From contig OZ234501.1 of NCBI GenBank assembly GCA_965153455.1, positions 3,348,001 to 3,412,000 of the forward strand: DNA of 64,000 bases. The letters run 5' to 3'. How positions within the stretch are numbered: the stretch's first letter is position 1; the number at the start of each line of letters is the position of its first letter. Source of the stretch: Sphagnum compactum. Its lineage: Eukaryota > Bryophyta > Sphagnopsida > Sphagnales. The notes below the pieces were generated by a model that was given only the letters and a program-made list of their open reading frames with translations, had not been told where the DNA came from and ran no database searches. Below are positions 11,943 through 23,656 of the stretch, one piece after another. Position numbers and translations under genes: made by a program.

Positions 11943-14265
11943 CTTACCAGCATTTGGGTTGGTAATGAACATAGAGTGCATTGCAAGACCTACTTTAACC
12001 ATATAGTAACAATAATGGCCCCTCACCCTTGCACATGTGTTCCTTTGGTTCTTTGTATTAAACCTTGGACAAATTAATGTAATTTTATTTTCTTGCAAGT
12101 GGTTTCATTCATCTAATAACCAATCGTCACCTGCATGAATTGTAATGGCATCATTCACATTTTAAAATGTTCATTATGTCACAAAACAAAGAATGTTAAG
12201 AAAGAAAGAAAGACAATATTTTAACACATGGTAATAAAAAGGGGGAAAGGCCAACATATATGTTTTGTCCCTACCCTACACTATTTTGTCAACACTTTAC
12301 TAGTTTGGACATCAATGTCAAAGTGAAAGACACCTTCAAATTCAACTATTTCTACCTATATGCATCTAGTTTTTAAATCAAACAATGTTAAAATCTTATT
12401 CATTGCCTCAATATCATACTCACGATTGGTAATTCATAGATGTTTGTCAAAATCATTATTTTTTTGAAAGAAAAAGGGTTTGAAAGCTCCAATCTAAATT
12501 ATTTAGAATTACAAAAATGATGAATAACTAAATTAAGTCGTCTATTAGTTAGTTTTTTTGAGATATCTCAATGGTTTAGACTTTCCTTACATGGGAAAAA
12601 TTATGATTCAATTCCCTGAATTTTTGACAATGTAAAGTTTTCTTCTTTTTTTCGACATGGCCTCCTGAAAATTAATTAGTGCCAAACATCAATCATACCT
12701 ACGATAATGCATGATCCCTTTTTAACATTTCAAAGATATGTCATCGTTGTAGATTAAAATCCTTCAAATAGTCTACCTAGTTGAGTGAACAAACCCAAAT
12801 TAAGTTTCACAATTAATAGTTTGATCCAAAATTGATGTGTTTATAATTCATACCTATTATTTTGTGACAGTATAATTTGTTAATAACACAAATACATTGC
12901 GATCCTTGTAAGGTAAGCATGCCAAAAACCAACTAAAAGCCAAAAATCAACTAGTAGGGTTAACAATTTTTTAACTAGTTTATTATTGGAATTATTATTT
13001 ATGTAAGTGAAGGACAACATGCTAGTTATTGGATATGTTGTTTAAAACAAACAAATAACTAATGACGGTTTAAAATATATAACAACATTTTTTAATAATA
13101 GTATACGAAAAGAAATACATATTGTATGTGTGTATAGAACTCATTTATGTTCAGTTTCTACAATCTTAAACAAGCTTCAAATTATAAATCAACCTTCCCC
13201 CAAACATTGTCTCATCCCTACAATGAGAGATTTTAATGTTGACATTTAAAAAAACAATAACCATGAAAAAAATAAACAAGAACTATTATATTTCATGAAT
13301 AAGTTCAAATTAAAATCACAATTTATTGAAAGCACCACAAAAGTTGGATTTTGACTAAACCATATATGAACAAATGTCCTTACCAATTAATGTAAATATG
13401 GTGTAACAAAAGCATATTGGCCATATTTTCACAAATCAATTTATATTACATTCAAATTATCAAATGCACTTTTTAATATAACAAATAAAATCATTATCAT
13501 CTCCATTTTTTAAAAGTGTAACATATGAATGTTGCATTTCCCATTTAATTAATGATGCCCAAAATGGTGGCACCTTGTGGCCTAAATTTATATATTTTAT
13601 TAATTTTCATGGACCATGTGGAAACAAAAAATCATAATTATCAACCACAAGATGAAAAAAAATGAATGTTTTTTTATTCACATGTATATCCATCAAACAC
13701 AACAAAACATCTTTCATGTAAAATCCTAAAGCCAAAATGCGACAACAAAAATTACAAAAAATGTTAAATTTAGACACTTGAAAATGAAATGAGATTAAAA
13801 ATTAAGTGAATAACTTTCTCAGTTTTTTTCATTTAAATGATATTCATTCATTATTGATGTTTGTTTCAAGCATTTAAGTATCTAATTTCACCTTGTGCAC
13901 ACTACTAAAAATTGTTTACATTTGTTTTTGAAAAAACTTGGATTGAATTTGACAAAATATCGTTATTTACAACTTTATTACATTCATTTATATTGTTAAA
14001 CAAAAAGCAATGAAACTATGATTGAAAATTTCAAATATGCACAATGAATTTTAAGAGGGCTAGAAATTTTAAAAATCTAATATAAATGTTAAAAAAGATT
14101 TTCAAATTCCTTCATAAAGCCAACAAACTCTTATCCCTGGATTCATAATACAATTTTAAATGTAATATATTAATTTAAAATAGAGCCTCTCGTGGCGGAG
14201 CTACTTGTTCCATTTACCATCCCCGTATGAATCCAACTTAGGAGAGATTTTCATGCGCCTACTAG
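11943..14265. other. AT-rich interior between inverted arms
   Basis: No open frame with a recognisable domain, and no transposase relic visible. Very AT-rich, with many short A or T runs. If the flanking arms are transposon termini, this would be a non-autonomous or eroded interior. Confidence 0.5.
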
Positions 14266-14707
14266 TGTTGGCCCAAGTGTCATCACATCCTCAACTGATT
14301 TTTCCTTCCAAAACCTGGTTTTTTGGAATTTATTTGAATTTTCAGTGACAGAAATCACTCTAAAATCAATATCTCCCACATTCTGAATCCAAATCTTACC
14401 AAATAAATTCCATTAAATCCTGCTCATCAAGGGTTTTCCAACAACACCAAAGGCACATTCCAATTCCTCCTAAATTTTCAGCCACAATTTAATTTAATTT
14501 TCAGTGAAAAAATCATTTAATATTCAACAACTTTTGCATCACAAGTCTAATCATCATCGACCAAGCCCATGCACCCCTCCTTATTGAGAGCTTTCCAAAG
14601 ACATCAAGAACACAATCTGAAGCATCCTGGTTTGGTGAATCTCATCGATACAAAACAAAACAAGCAAACAAACAAACAAACAAACTACCTTCCTTCATAG
14701 ATAGATA
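14266..14707 (+). repeat. Dispersed direct repeat, copy 2 (partner at 8,815-9,238)
   Basis: Starts TGTTGGCCCAAGTGT and ends CTTCATAGATAGATA after a (CAAA)n stretch. It lies inside the 11,604-15,207 inverted-repeat interval, next to the right arm. The two copies are 5.5 kb apart in the same orientation. Confidence 0.85.
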
Positions 14708-14868
14708 AGGTGCCTTCTGCTTATTTCTTGGAATCGATTGTAAGAGGGATATTCATCAATATAATGTGCCCTCCAAATATACTAGGAAATTCCTTTCCAT
14801 GCTTGAGTTTTGGGGGGCAATGTGTAATTTTGAACATAGTCCTTGTTTCCATACACCTAACATATACA

Positions 14869-15207
14869 AAGGAAGGGGGCTCTAATCTAATCTCTTTTTC
14901 CACAAGAAAAAACCCCTAACATACATATTTGATTGTGTGTTAAAAGTATGATACGGTGAGGTTTGGGGTATGTCAATATGAGCTCACCAAAATAGCTCTA
15001 GAAACATAGACATTGAAAAGTAGTTACAAAACTCTTGAAACTGGAAAAGCCTGGCATCATCTCCCTTTGCACGACAACAAGACCTCTACAAACCAACAAA
15101 TTTTCTCTTTGTACGACCTTTGAGCAATTTTTTTTCACCGCACCTTTTGTCCAAGTGCTTTGCATTGCCTCTCTTGTATGACTTCCATGTTATCACCAAC
15201 TTACATG
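14869..15207 (-). repeat. Inverted repeat, right arm (partner at 11,604-11,942)
   Basis: Reverse-complement match of the left arm, ending with CCAACTTACATGA. An open frame that ends in this arm (14,710-14,919) shares a short peptide with a minus-strand frame in the left arm. That is a by-product of the inverted repeat, not a gene. Confidence 0.8.
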
Positions 15208-16254
15208 AAAATGGACTCCTTATGGGGAGTGCATGGCTGATGAATTTACATGCAGCATGATTTTTTTTTTGCGTAGAGTCATTGTTTCCGAATAGATAGA
15301 GAGTGAGAGAGAGCCTGGCTGACGAAAGTAAGGGCAGTATGAAATTTTAAGTAGCGTGACTGTTTCCATATAGGTATGTAGAAAGAGCCTAGCTGATAAA
15401 AGTACGGGCAGTATGAAAATTTGGGGCCAGTTCTAGGGTTTCCAAATCCTGGCTGATGATTCGATGGTGCGCTTGTTCACGTTGCAGCCGGTTCTTCGGC
15501 GGCGTGCTCGTCGCTGCTGCTTCTTGCGGGATCGTCTCTTCTGATTCTTCCGTCGCTTACTTACCGATTCTTCTGCGCGGTGCTTGTTGCTGTTAATTTT
15601 CACCTTTCTCTCTCTCTTCGTTTTCTGTGCTTTTTGAAGCCCCGGTTGCGTTCCTGTTTTTAATTTTATCGTTCTCTTCTCTTTGCTCCTGACGAGTTTT
15701 CTGTTCGGGAGGAGTGTTTTTTTTGTTTTCTGGTGGAGGAAGCAGAAGAGGAGAAAAAAAGGACGGAGCATATTCTTTATGTTTGTAAAGAGGGTTTGAG
15801 ATTCACTTACGTGCTTGCTCCTTCTTCTTCTTCCTCTTCTTGTGTTGCTGTTGTTGGATTTTCTAAGGGCCTTCCTCTCCCGCCTTCTGTACATTTCTTC
15901 GTTTGAAGCGGTTCCCTACTGTTGTGTGCAGTCTCGTTCGATTGGATATCGTCCCTGGACTAGGTACTAGTCTTGTGGTTGGACCTGGGACCTTGTGGGC
16001 CACCAGTGATCCCAGTGAAGATTGGAGACTGAAGCTTAGATACGAAAGGTTGAGCAGCAGCAGACAGTCCTTGGAACCTTGCAGCTGTACGAGTCGGTAA
16101 ACAGAAGATCGCACACTCACTCTTAGGACTTGGTAAAGCTTCCGTCCTTCTATTGGTTGTATCTTGCATCTTTTTGTGTCTGCATGCTAGAGTGCATGAA
16201 GTTGCTTTATCAACAGCACCCATCTTTCTTTTTTTGTTGATCCACAGGGTCGGC

Positions 16255-16382
16255 AGAAGTCCAGGGCTCCCACATCATCAAAGTAGCCCTAGAGTTAAAC
16301 AAAGATGAGGAGCAGAGAGATTCTTGATGAGCAGTCTAGATACAAATTGTAGCCTAAAAACTTAATTTCCACTTCCTTCAAA
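16255..16382 (+). repeat. Leader repeat, unit 1 of 3
   Basis: Shares AGAAGTCCAGGGCT, CAAAGTAGCCCTAGAGTTAA and GAGATTCTTGATGAGCA with two tandem units at 16,802-17,102. It is more diverged than those two are from each other. Confidence 0.75.
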
Positions 16383-16801
16383 CGCAGTGCTCTTTTTTAA
16401 TTACAAATGGGGCTACCTAAAATGAAGAGCATGGCATTTCATATAGCATACTTACAATCTGGAATTATTATGTAATTCTGTAATGTAAAAATATAGTCAA
16501 TTAAGTAGACCGGGAGTTCTACATAGTAAGTTGAAATCAGTTTATGGATAGTCAATTTTATTCTGATGATGATTTGTTAGTGATAAGAGGTTTTATATTA
16601 GAAGTTTGTTAGGTCCAGAATCTATTTCTGTATAAAAAATCATACTCAAAAGAAAAAGTTTAATCCTGACTCAAAATGAACATTTGTGATATACGGAATA
16701 CATGCAAGTTGAACATTGTCTTCAAATTGGAATAGAAGCAAAAGGACGAACAAATGCGTAACACATAGGAATCTGCGAAACAGATTGAGAGAGTAACCTT
16801 T

Positions 16802-17102
16802 TAGAAAAACAAGAAGTCCAGGGCTTCTGCATTATCGAAGTAGCCCTAGAGTTAAACAAAGAGGAGCAGCAGAAGAGATTCTTCATGAGCAAATCTAGAT
16901 ACAAATACCTGATTTCTGCTTCCTTCAATGTCAGAGAGAGTAGCTTGTAGAAAAACAAGAAGTCCAGGGCTTCTGCATCATCAAAGTAGCCCTAGGGTTA
17001 AACAAAGAGGAGCAGCAGAAGAGATTCTTGATGAGAAAATATAGATACAAATACTTGATTGTAACCTGATTTCTGCTTCCTTCAATGTCAGAGAGAGTAG
17101 CC
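16802..17102 (+). repeat. Leader repeat, units 2 and 3 (tandem)
   Basis: Two adjacent copies, 16,802-16,947 and 16,948-17,102, each running from TAGAAAAACAAGAAGTCC to TGTCAGAGAGAGTAGC. They are near-identical, with a short insertion (GTAACCTGAT region) in the second. They lie directly upstream of the first coding exon, so they probably sit in the leader or a 5' UTR intron. Confidence 0.85.
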
Positions 17103-17367
17103 CACACAAGAACTGACACTGGATTTCTGGCTGTCCGTGAGGCTGCATCTCCTAGTGAATGTGGAGACTGCATATTTCATTCATTTAATTCAGTGTTCAG
17201 GCAGTGTTCTCTAGAGTAGCAGAAATGGAGCAAAAGATCTAGATTCTTGATGTGATGTCCAGAGAGTGGGTGTGAACCCCTGCTCTTCCAATTCGAAGGT
17301 CTCCATTTGAAGCTCTGCATGTCATTGGAATGTTTCTGTTGAGGACAGTGGTTGCAGGTTCCTGGTG

Positions 17368-20300
17368 ATGGACAGAAGGATGCTGCCAGTAGCAGCACTG
17401 CAATGGGCCAGGAAAGATGAAGAGGAAGAGAGCAGTGATGATGAGTCAACTTCAGAAGGGGAAGATCTAAAGGAAGAGTCAGAGTTTGAATCTGAAAGTG
17501 ATGAGAGTGCTGATGCTAGCAAGCAGAAGAGGGCTGTTTCAAATGGAAAGCCTCAGGTATGTATCTGATGTTTGAAGTTTCACTAAAACCCTCCTCCAGC
17601 AAGTGTCAAGTGCCTTTGGAATGTCTTTTTTGGAGCCCTTAGGCAGCTCATGGATCCATGAACATTATGGCAGCTGGTGCCTGCAAGAATGCCCCCATCT
17701 GGAAGCCCCATGAAAAGAGGGAGTGAGACAATTGGCATTGGTAACAAGAAGGAGGCACCACCCAGCAAGAAAAAGAAGCCTCAGCTTGCAGTTGAGAAAG
17801 TTACACTGCCTTCAAAGCCCTCCAGCACAAAGGTGACTGATAGCTTCTAACATGTACCAAAACAGGTTTTCTGATGGAGATCCAGAAACATCTCTGTTAT
17901 ATGTAGCAGATTTCTTCTGTTTGATTTATGGAATACAGTAAGGCTCTTTTAGAACTGTAGAGCATGCTGTGTTTGTCATTAAGCTGGATGGATCAACTGT
18001 TTCCAACTGTTTTAAAATTAAGTTATCCTGCAATTTCCTGTGGTTGAGTTTTATGGGGAAGCCACCATAATTCTGTTCCACCATTGAGTACAGTGAACTA
18101 TTGACTGTGTTCTTTGTGGGGTGCCATTCTGAAGTCTAGCTAAGCTAGACATGTCAAATTGAGCCTACTGAAGCACTGAGTAGCATTCTGATAGCTACTA
18201 GTTTTTGTTGTCAAGCAGTGTTGACAAACCTTACTATTTTGTGAGCTAGTTGTGGATAGAAGTGTTAATAGTGAGGCCACTTGCAAGTGGGACTTTTGGT
18301 TGCCAACTGTTCTATGGAAAACAGAATCTCTGGATCTTTGATCCGGATGATGGGAGGTTGAGGCAGTCTGCGTTTCACACTTCAGCTGCACTGATACTGA
18401 TTGAAATTCAGAAAGTTGGATTACAGCTCTCATTACAATCTGGCAGCAAAGAGGAGAAGGGACAGCCACCCGGCAAAGTAAAGGAGAGTGTTGCAAAGAG
18501 CAGGGCTGGTGTACCATCAAAGACAGAGAAAGAGAAGGAAAAGAAATCAGTGTTAGAGAAGGAGAACACAAAATCTCAAAAGAAGAAGGGCCTGAGCCTG
18601 GTGAAGGGTGATGATCAGAAACCTGTTGATTCAGGGAAGGCAGAGGTGAGGGTCCTGAGGAATTGTTTGCCTTGATGTTCTTATACAGTCTATTCTTAGC
18701 AGAATTCTCAAAGTTCCCAATGTTTACACACAAGTTTAGAGAGTGATGATTGTACAGTAGGTGAGGGGTCACTGTGATGCAGTTGGCACTGAAAGTACTT
18801 GCCATGCATAGCTTGCTGAAGTTGCCACTAATCCTGTCAGTTTTTTGTTTTCCTGTTTGGTTTATGGGTTTCATTGGTTTTTACTGATTACACAGTTTGG
18901 TACTCGCTGGGAATGCAACAGTTCTGATTTTGGCTGGGCTCTGTGTAGAACTTACAGTATTTTGGGATGAACTTCTTCTGTAATGATGCAGGTAAAGAAG
19001 GACAATACTGCACCTCAGAAACCAAAGAAACCCCCACAACCATGGACACTGATGGAAGAGTTACAATTATCAAACCTGTTATTGCGGGACACAAAAAAAG
19101 GGATTGTGGTTCCACATAGCAAGCAAGACATCTACTGGGAAAAAAGGATAAAGGAGCTTCCTTTCATGGAGAAATATGACAAAGATGCACAGATTGTAAG
19201 AATGCACGAGAAAGTCCGGCGCATGCGGGAACGGTATGAGGTTCTAGCAAATCGGATTAAAATTGGGGAGGAAAATGTGTGGAAAAACAACAAAGAGGAG
19301 TCCCTTTATAGGATTTGGCAAGGCATCTGGGCCTCACCTGAAAAGGTTTGAATCACTAAAAGATCGACTTCATTTGTAATCTGTCTAGAAATCTAATCAG
19401 GAAAGTTCTGAAGAGGAGTTTCTTGGAAGACATGGTACATACTTCACTCCATTTGCCCTGAAGAAAGGTCATCAGAGCTCCATGTCTGGGAGTTTCTGGA
19501 ATTTGCATTAGCTTTTGTGAGTCTATGCAGATATCTCTTACTTGTCCTGTAGTCTTCCACACATAAGGAAGAGAGGTATGTTACTGCTGTATGTGACCTG
19601 AGTCAGCAATTAAGTCCTCCAGCAATTAAGTAAACATTCTTTCTTGTTCATGAAGCCAAATTCTTAACTCTATTTTCTTCTACCTTCTTGAATTCCTACA
19701 GGAAGATGCTGAAGACGAGGATGATGAAGATGATAAGTTAGATGAAGAGGTGGAGAAGGCACAGGAACCTGCATTGAAGGGCAATTTGGTGGTTGCATTA
19801 GGATCAGAGCCTGAAGCTTCAAAGGAGAATGTGGAAAGCAAGGAGAAACAAGAGAAAGACACTCAAAAGGAAATAGAGGTGAACCTCCCAGGGACACAGG
19901 CTGAGAGGGATGGATCAGAATCAAGTTCTGAGGGAAAATCCGATAAAGAAGAGACCACACCTGTTCCAAAGGGCAATGCACCCAGTAGTCTATTGACTGA
20001 CTCCCAGCCCTCATCTCTAATACTCATGCAAGAAGCAGTAGCCCCTGCATCCTTGCAGGTAGAGCTGCACCAGGAAGGTAAAATTATTGATGTGGACACT
20101 GCAATGCTTGATTATGCCTCATCAAAGGAAGCAGTAAATAGACAGGTAGAGGGGTCAAGCAAGCAAATGCACTTGGAAGGTTTGGCACTCCTAGAAGTGG
20201 TAAGAAGCAGCTGCTTGACAATGATCAATGAAGCCAGGGCTCAAAGCAATCTGATGGTTGAGGAAGCCCGAGCAAAGACCATTCAAATGGTGGATGAGGC

Positions 20301-20661
20301 CTGTGCAAAAAGTGTTCGGATCATGGAGGATCTCCAGGCTGTTGGCAAAAAGCTGAGAATGGTTGCAGGTATGAGTCCTGGACAAATTAGTGGCCAGTAC
20401 ATGCCTGGGGGAGGGGTATGGGGAGGTGTGTTTGATATGGCCTTTCCTCTCAATGGCAATGGATTTGTCACTGATGGAGCCTCAATTGAAGAGGACTCTT
20501 TGCAGCAGCAATGGCATGAGCAGCATACAGCAGAGCAGGGGCTTGTACTTCAAAGATTGCAGTTAGTGCAGGAGCAAGCCCGGATCCAACAAGAAGGAAT
20601 TCGATTGCAAAGCCAATCCTTGGAACTCCGGAAGAAGCAGTCTCAGTCTAAGCTCAGCTGA
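17368..20661 (+). CDS. GeBP/STOREKEEPER-like (DUF573) DNA-binding protein
   Basis: Spliced model with five coding exons, all introns phase 0: 17,368-17,556; 17,674-17,832; 18,412-18,645 (acceptor could be 18,427); 18,992-19,345; 19,702-20,661. It gives about 631 residues. The N-terminus is acidic (EEEESSDDES), followed by Lys-rich linkers. Exon 4 carries the domain: PWTLMEELQL, then IYWEKRIKEL, KVRRMRERYEVL and SLYRIWQGIW. This matches the plant-specific GeBP/STK pattern of a Trp/Glu start, a basic helix and a terminal Trp. Exon 5 is acidic, then coiled-coil-like (MINEARAQSN, MVEEARAKT, and a Gln-rich tail of about 50 residues). Family members bind promoters in the nucleus. The protein is longer than most Arabidopsis relatives. 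It is convergent with the DUF4050 gene. An extra upstream coding exon is possible. Confidence 0.72.
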
Positions 20662-23656
20662 AGTCAAGGTTTTGTTTTCTCTAGTGGAATTCAACGGACC
20701 AAGCACTTGAACAAACACCTTTTGTGGCTGGAATTGGCTACTTTTGCAAGGGGTTTTCTATCTCAAAAGAATCGTATCTCACTTAGCTATGCAAACCAGG
20801 AGATCAAGTACTTTTCTTTCTTTGTGGGTTTTTGTCCAGTTGTTTATTCAAACACTGGAGAAGGAAACCAGGGATATGCTTGAGCTTTCAGTTGGCACAC
20901 TTATTGTGCTGATCAGATGATTCTCTCTCTCAAGTGCGCCCAAGGAAATGTCCACACTCACAGCTGCTAGATCTCCTCCATGTTTTGGTTGCTTTTTCAT
21001 TGAGTGAAGTTCCAGTCACTGCTGGACGCCTGCAGTGCTTTTTGGAGCTTTGGAAAGTTACCCACAATAGACCCCTGGTCTTTGTGTTGTGGCTACAGTT
21101 CTTAATGATCTGGTGATTAGAGGTCAAGGTTTGAGGAGTCCAATGTCTTGGTGTTTATATGGAGATATGGGATGGACAGATGGTCAACAGAGGTGGGGAA
21201 ATTTATGTGTAGGCATCAAACATCTTCACAACTTCAATTGAGGAGGTTTGGGATGGCAGTCATGGACTGTCCATAAAAAGGAGACATTGTTTTGCTCCGT
21301 GTGTCAGTTTGCCAATGAAAGTATTGTATAGTTAACTAAATGTGTATTTGATGGAATTCACTGTGGTGTCATGATCACTTGTGTTGCAATGGTACCTTAT
21401 TGCTTGTGTACACACAGAAATATGAAAAGAACTCATGTGGTTGAATTTAGTTGTCGTGGAATTTGTTTGTAGAGCAAAAAGTCCACCAGTAGCAGAGTAT
21501 AATGTAAATAGAAATATGATTACTTTTGATTTGTTGGTGACAATGTTTGGTCCATGTGGTGGCATTTGATTGATCCTCACTTTACACTTTTGGATATGGT
21601 AGAGATTGGCAAAGGCTCACATATTGGGTCTGGGTGTGGGTGGATCTGTTCTTGGGATTGGACCTCATGCACAGTGGATGCTCATTTTTGCAGAATTACA
21701 TATTACCCTTCAATTTAGGAAAGAAATTGTCCGATTGCAGGAGTATTTTATCATGCGGAGAGACCTGTGCTGATTTTTGTAGTATTTTTGGAGGGCAAGT
21801 TACATGCCAAATTTGTTCCTCTGTGAGTAGTGGGCTTTTTGAAAGGAGTAATGTCTGTGAATTGATTGTCAGGACTGTGCTTGGCTTTGCTTCAAGTGGC
21901 CCTTATTATCGAAAAGCCTGTGACCTTTTGTTTTACCCTACACAAAGCAAAGCCTTTGAGAGTTAATCTTTTATTGGGAAAAACAAAAGTTTAGTGATTT
22001 GGTTGTGTGATTTTGATCTCAATATGCCCAAACACATCACCTAGGACAAATGGTGAGTCATTGATGGAACCAACTCTACCTTGTCATTACCTTGCCATTG
22101 GTTCCAATGGCAATGTAGAGTTGGTCATCAATTAATGTCAAAAATGAATATTCCTGAGTATTCCAATATATTCTCTATTTTCCTTCACAGAATTTTGTTC
22201 TTTGAAAAAAGTTCTTGTGTGAGAGAATTGCAACGTCTACAATTCATATAATTAGTGTCAATTCTGAAAAGCCATTACAGAATTAGTGCAACCATGAGTT
22301 CTCACTGGAATTGGGCATGTACAATGTAAATGGAATGTGATTCAAGGCAATGGGATTCATGAATCCAAACCTGTAAGTTGGACGTTCCAAATATTATGTC
22401 AATGTGTGGCCTTGTCAAATGAAATAGTTAAAATAACATCAAATTGCATAACAAAGCTGTGCTTATTTGTAATGATTGTTTGCAGATGCTAATGGGCATT
22501 TATGAAAAAGCAAAATTAATACATTGAGGTCTGGGGTGGCAGATTATATCCTTTTATTGACCACATTGTATTTTTCCTCTATTTTATTGCTTATGTTCAA
22601 CTGATGATCTTACACATATAACAGTTAATGTGGTTGAACATGTATTTTTCTTTACATCATCTAATCAATCACCCAAGACCTTAAGATTACAGAATGGTCT
22701 CACCCTGTCCATTACAGGGAGTAATGCACCAGGTGAGCCCATCTGGCCTTAACCAAAATAATAGGCAGGGCTTGTCCATTCCATAGCACAGTTATGTTGC
22801 ATTTGACCTTAAGGGTATATTGTCTCCCCCAAATGGACTCTTCAGGGGGTCATAATGCCAAGCAATAGCTTTGAGGACAAGCTACTTTTACTGGAATTGT
22901 TTGTAAACATTGCAAAGTTTAGTTATGTTGCTTCTCATAGTCAACAAGGTTTGCAGACTCACACAAGCAAAAATACTCATATATGGACTCAAACATCATC
23001 AATACTTGTATACACTTCCATGCAATGTGTTGGAATATTGTTCAAACAGTATATTCTCCATGAGATAAATGTCATCCACATTTTGGTACAATCAATAATA
23101 ATGCACATGACTATCCTTCCCAGGAACAATTCAAGAGATGACTGGAATTGCTTGAAACGGTAGAGAACTCAAAAACATAAAATCTGGGCCTTAACACATC
23201 AAACCAGCACTTTCATGGGACAAGGACAGAAATCAAACTTGTATATGTAATTGTGTTGTTGCCAATTCTTTCTCCAAGTGGCAGATCAGTGATTGTAGTG
23301 ACTGTGCAGGTTGCAACCTCATTCGTCTTCACTATCGCCTCCAATGGAACTGACTGCTAATTGTGGTGGACAGTAGTGACGATATCGACCACAGTGGTGA
23401 AAACAGAGACTGGTACAGTGTCGTTCTATGGGCCATCCCCTTCACCACGCACTAGTGTAAGCTCTCAAAGTGTCCACCTCTGAACACTGGACACCAGGGG
23501 GGGGGAAGTTGAAAGTCGGGAAGGCCCCCCATCTTTTGGCAGATCTAACTAGCCCCTTTCATTCCGACCACAGATCCAGTTTCTGAAATGCTGCTGGCAT
23601 GAAGTACAACACTAAATACTATCAAGAACTCACCAAACAAGTGTGGGTTCAGGGAC
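20662..23656. other. Convergent intergenic region
   Basis: Lies between the stop of the GeBP-like gene (+) and the stop of the DUF4050-type gene (-), so it holds both 3' UTRs. No further gene is supported; the 110-codon frame at 21,634-21,966 shows no domain. A stem-loop is at 22,060-22,132. Confidence 0.5.
22060..22132. repeat. Imperfect stem-loop
   Basis: CCAACTCTAC (22,070-22,079) pairs with GTAGAGTTGG (22,115-22,124), and inside it TTGCCATTGG pairs with CCAATGGCAA. Pairing also extends outward (ATTGATG with CATCAAT). It could be a remnant of a short foldback element or simply a palindrome. Confidence 0.75.

Larger units (their letters stand above)
15430..17367 (+). promoter_or_regulatory. 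Putative promoter and 5' leader of the GeBP-like gene
   Basis: As upstream of the KCS gene, composition changes at about 15,430 to GC-richer, pyrimidine-rich sequence (CTTCTTCTTCTTCC runs), suggesting a transcription start around 15.4-15.9 kb. The distance to the first ATG at 17,368 implies at least one 5' UTR intron; a plausible acceptor is TTGATCCACAG at about 16,239-16,249. A 130-155-bp unit is present three times (listed separately). Confidence 0.4.

Noticed and set aside
12552-12625. tRNA-like box A/B pattern (TCTCAATGGTTTAGA and GATTCAATTCCC)
   Set aside because: Spacing is suggestive of a tRNA or SINE head, but no acceptor or anticodon stem could be paired.
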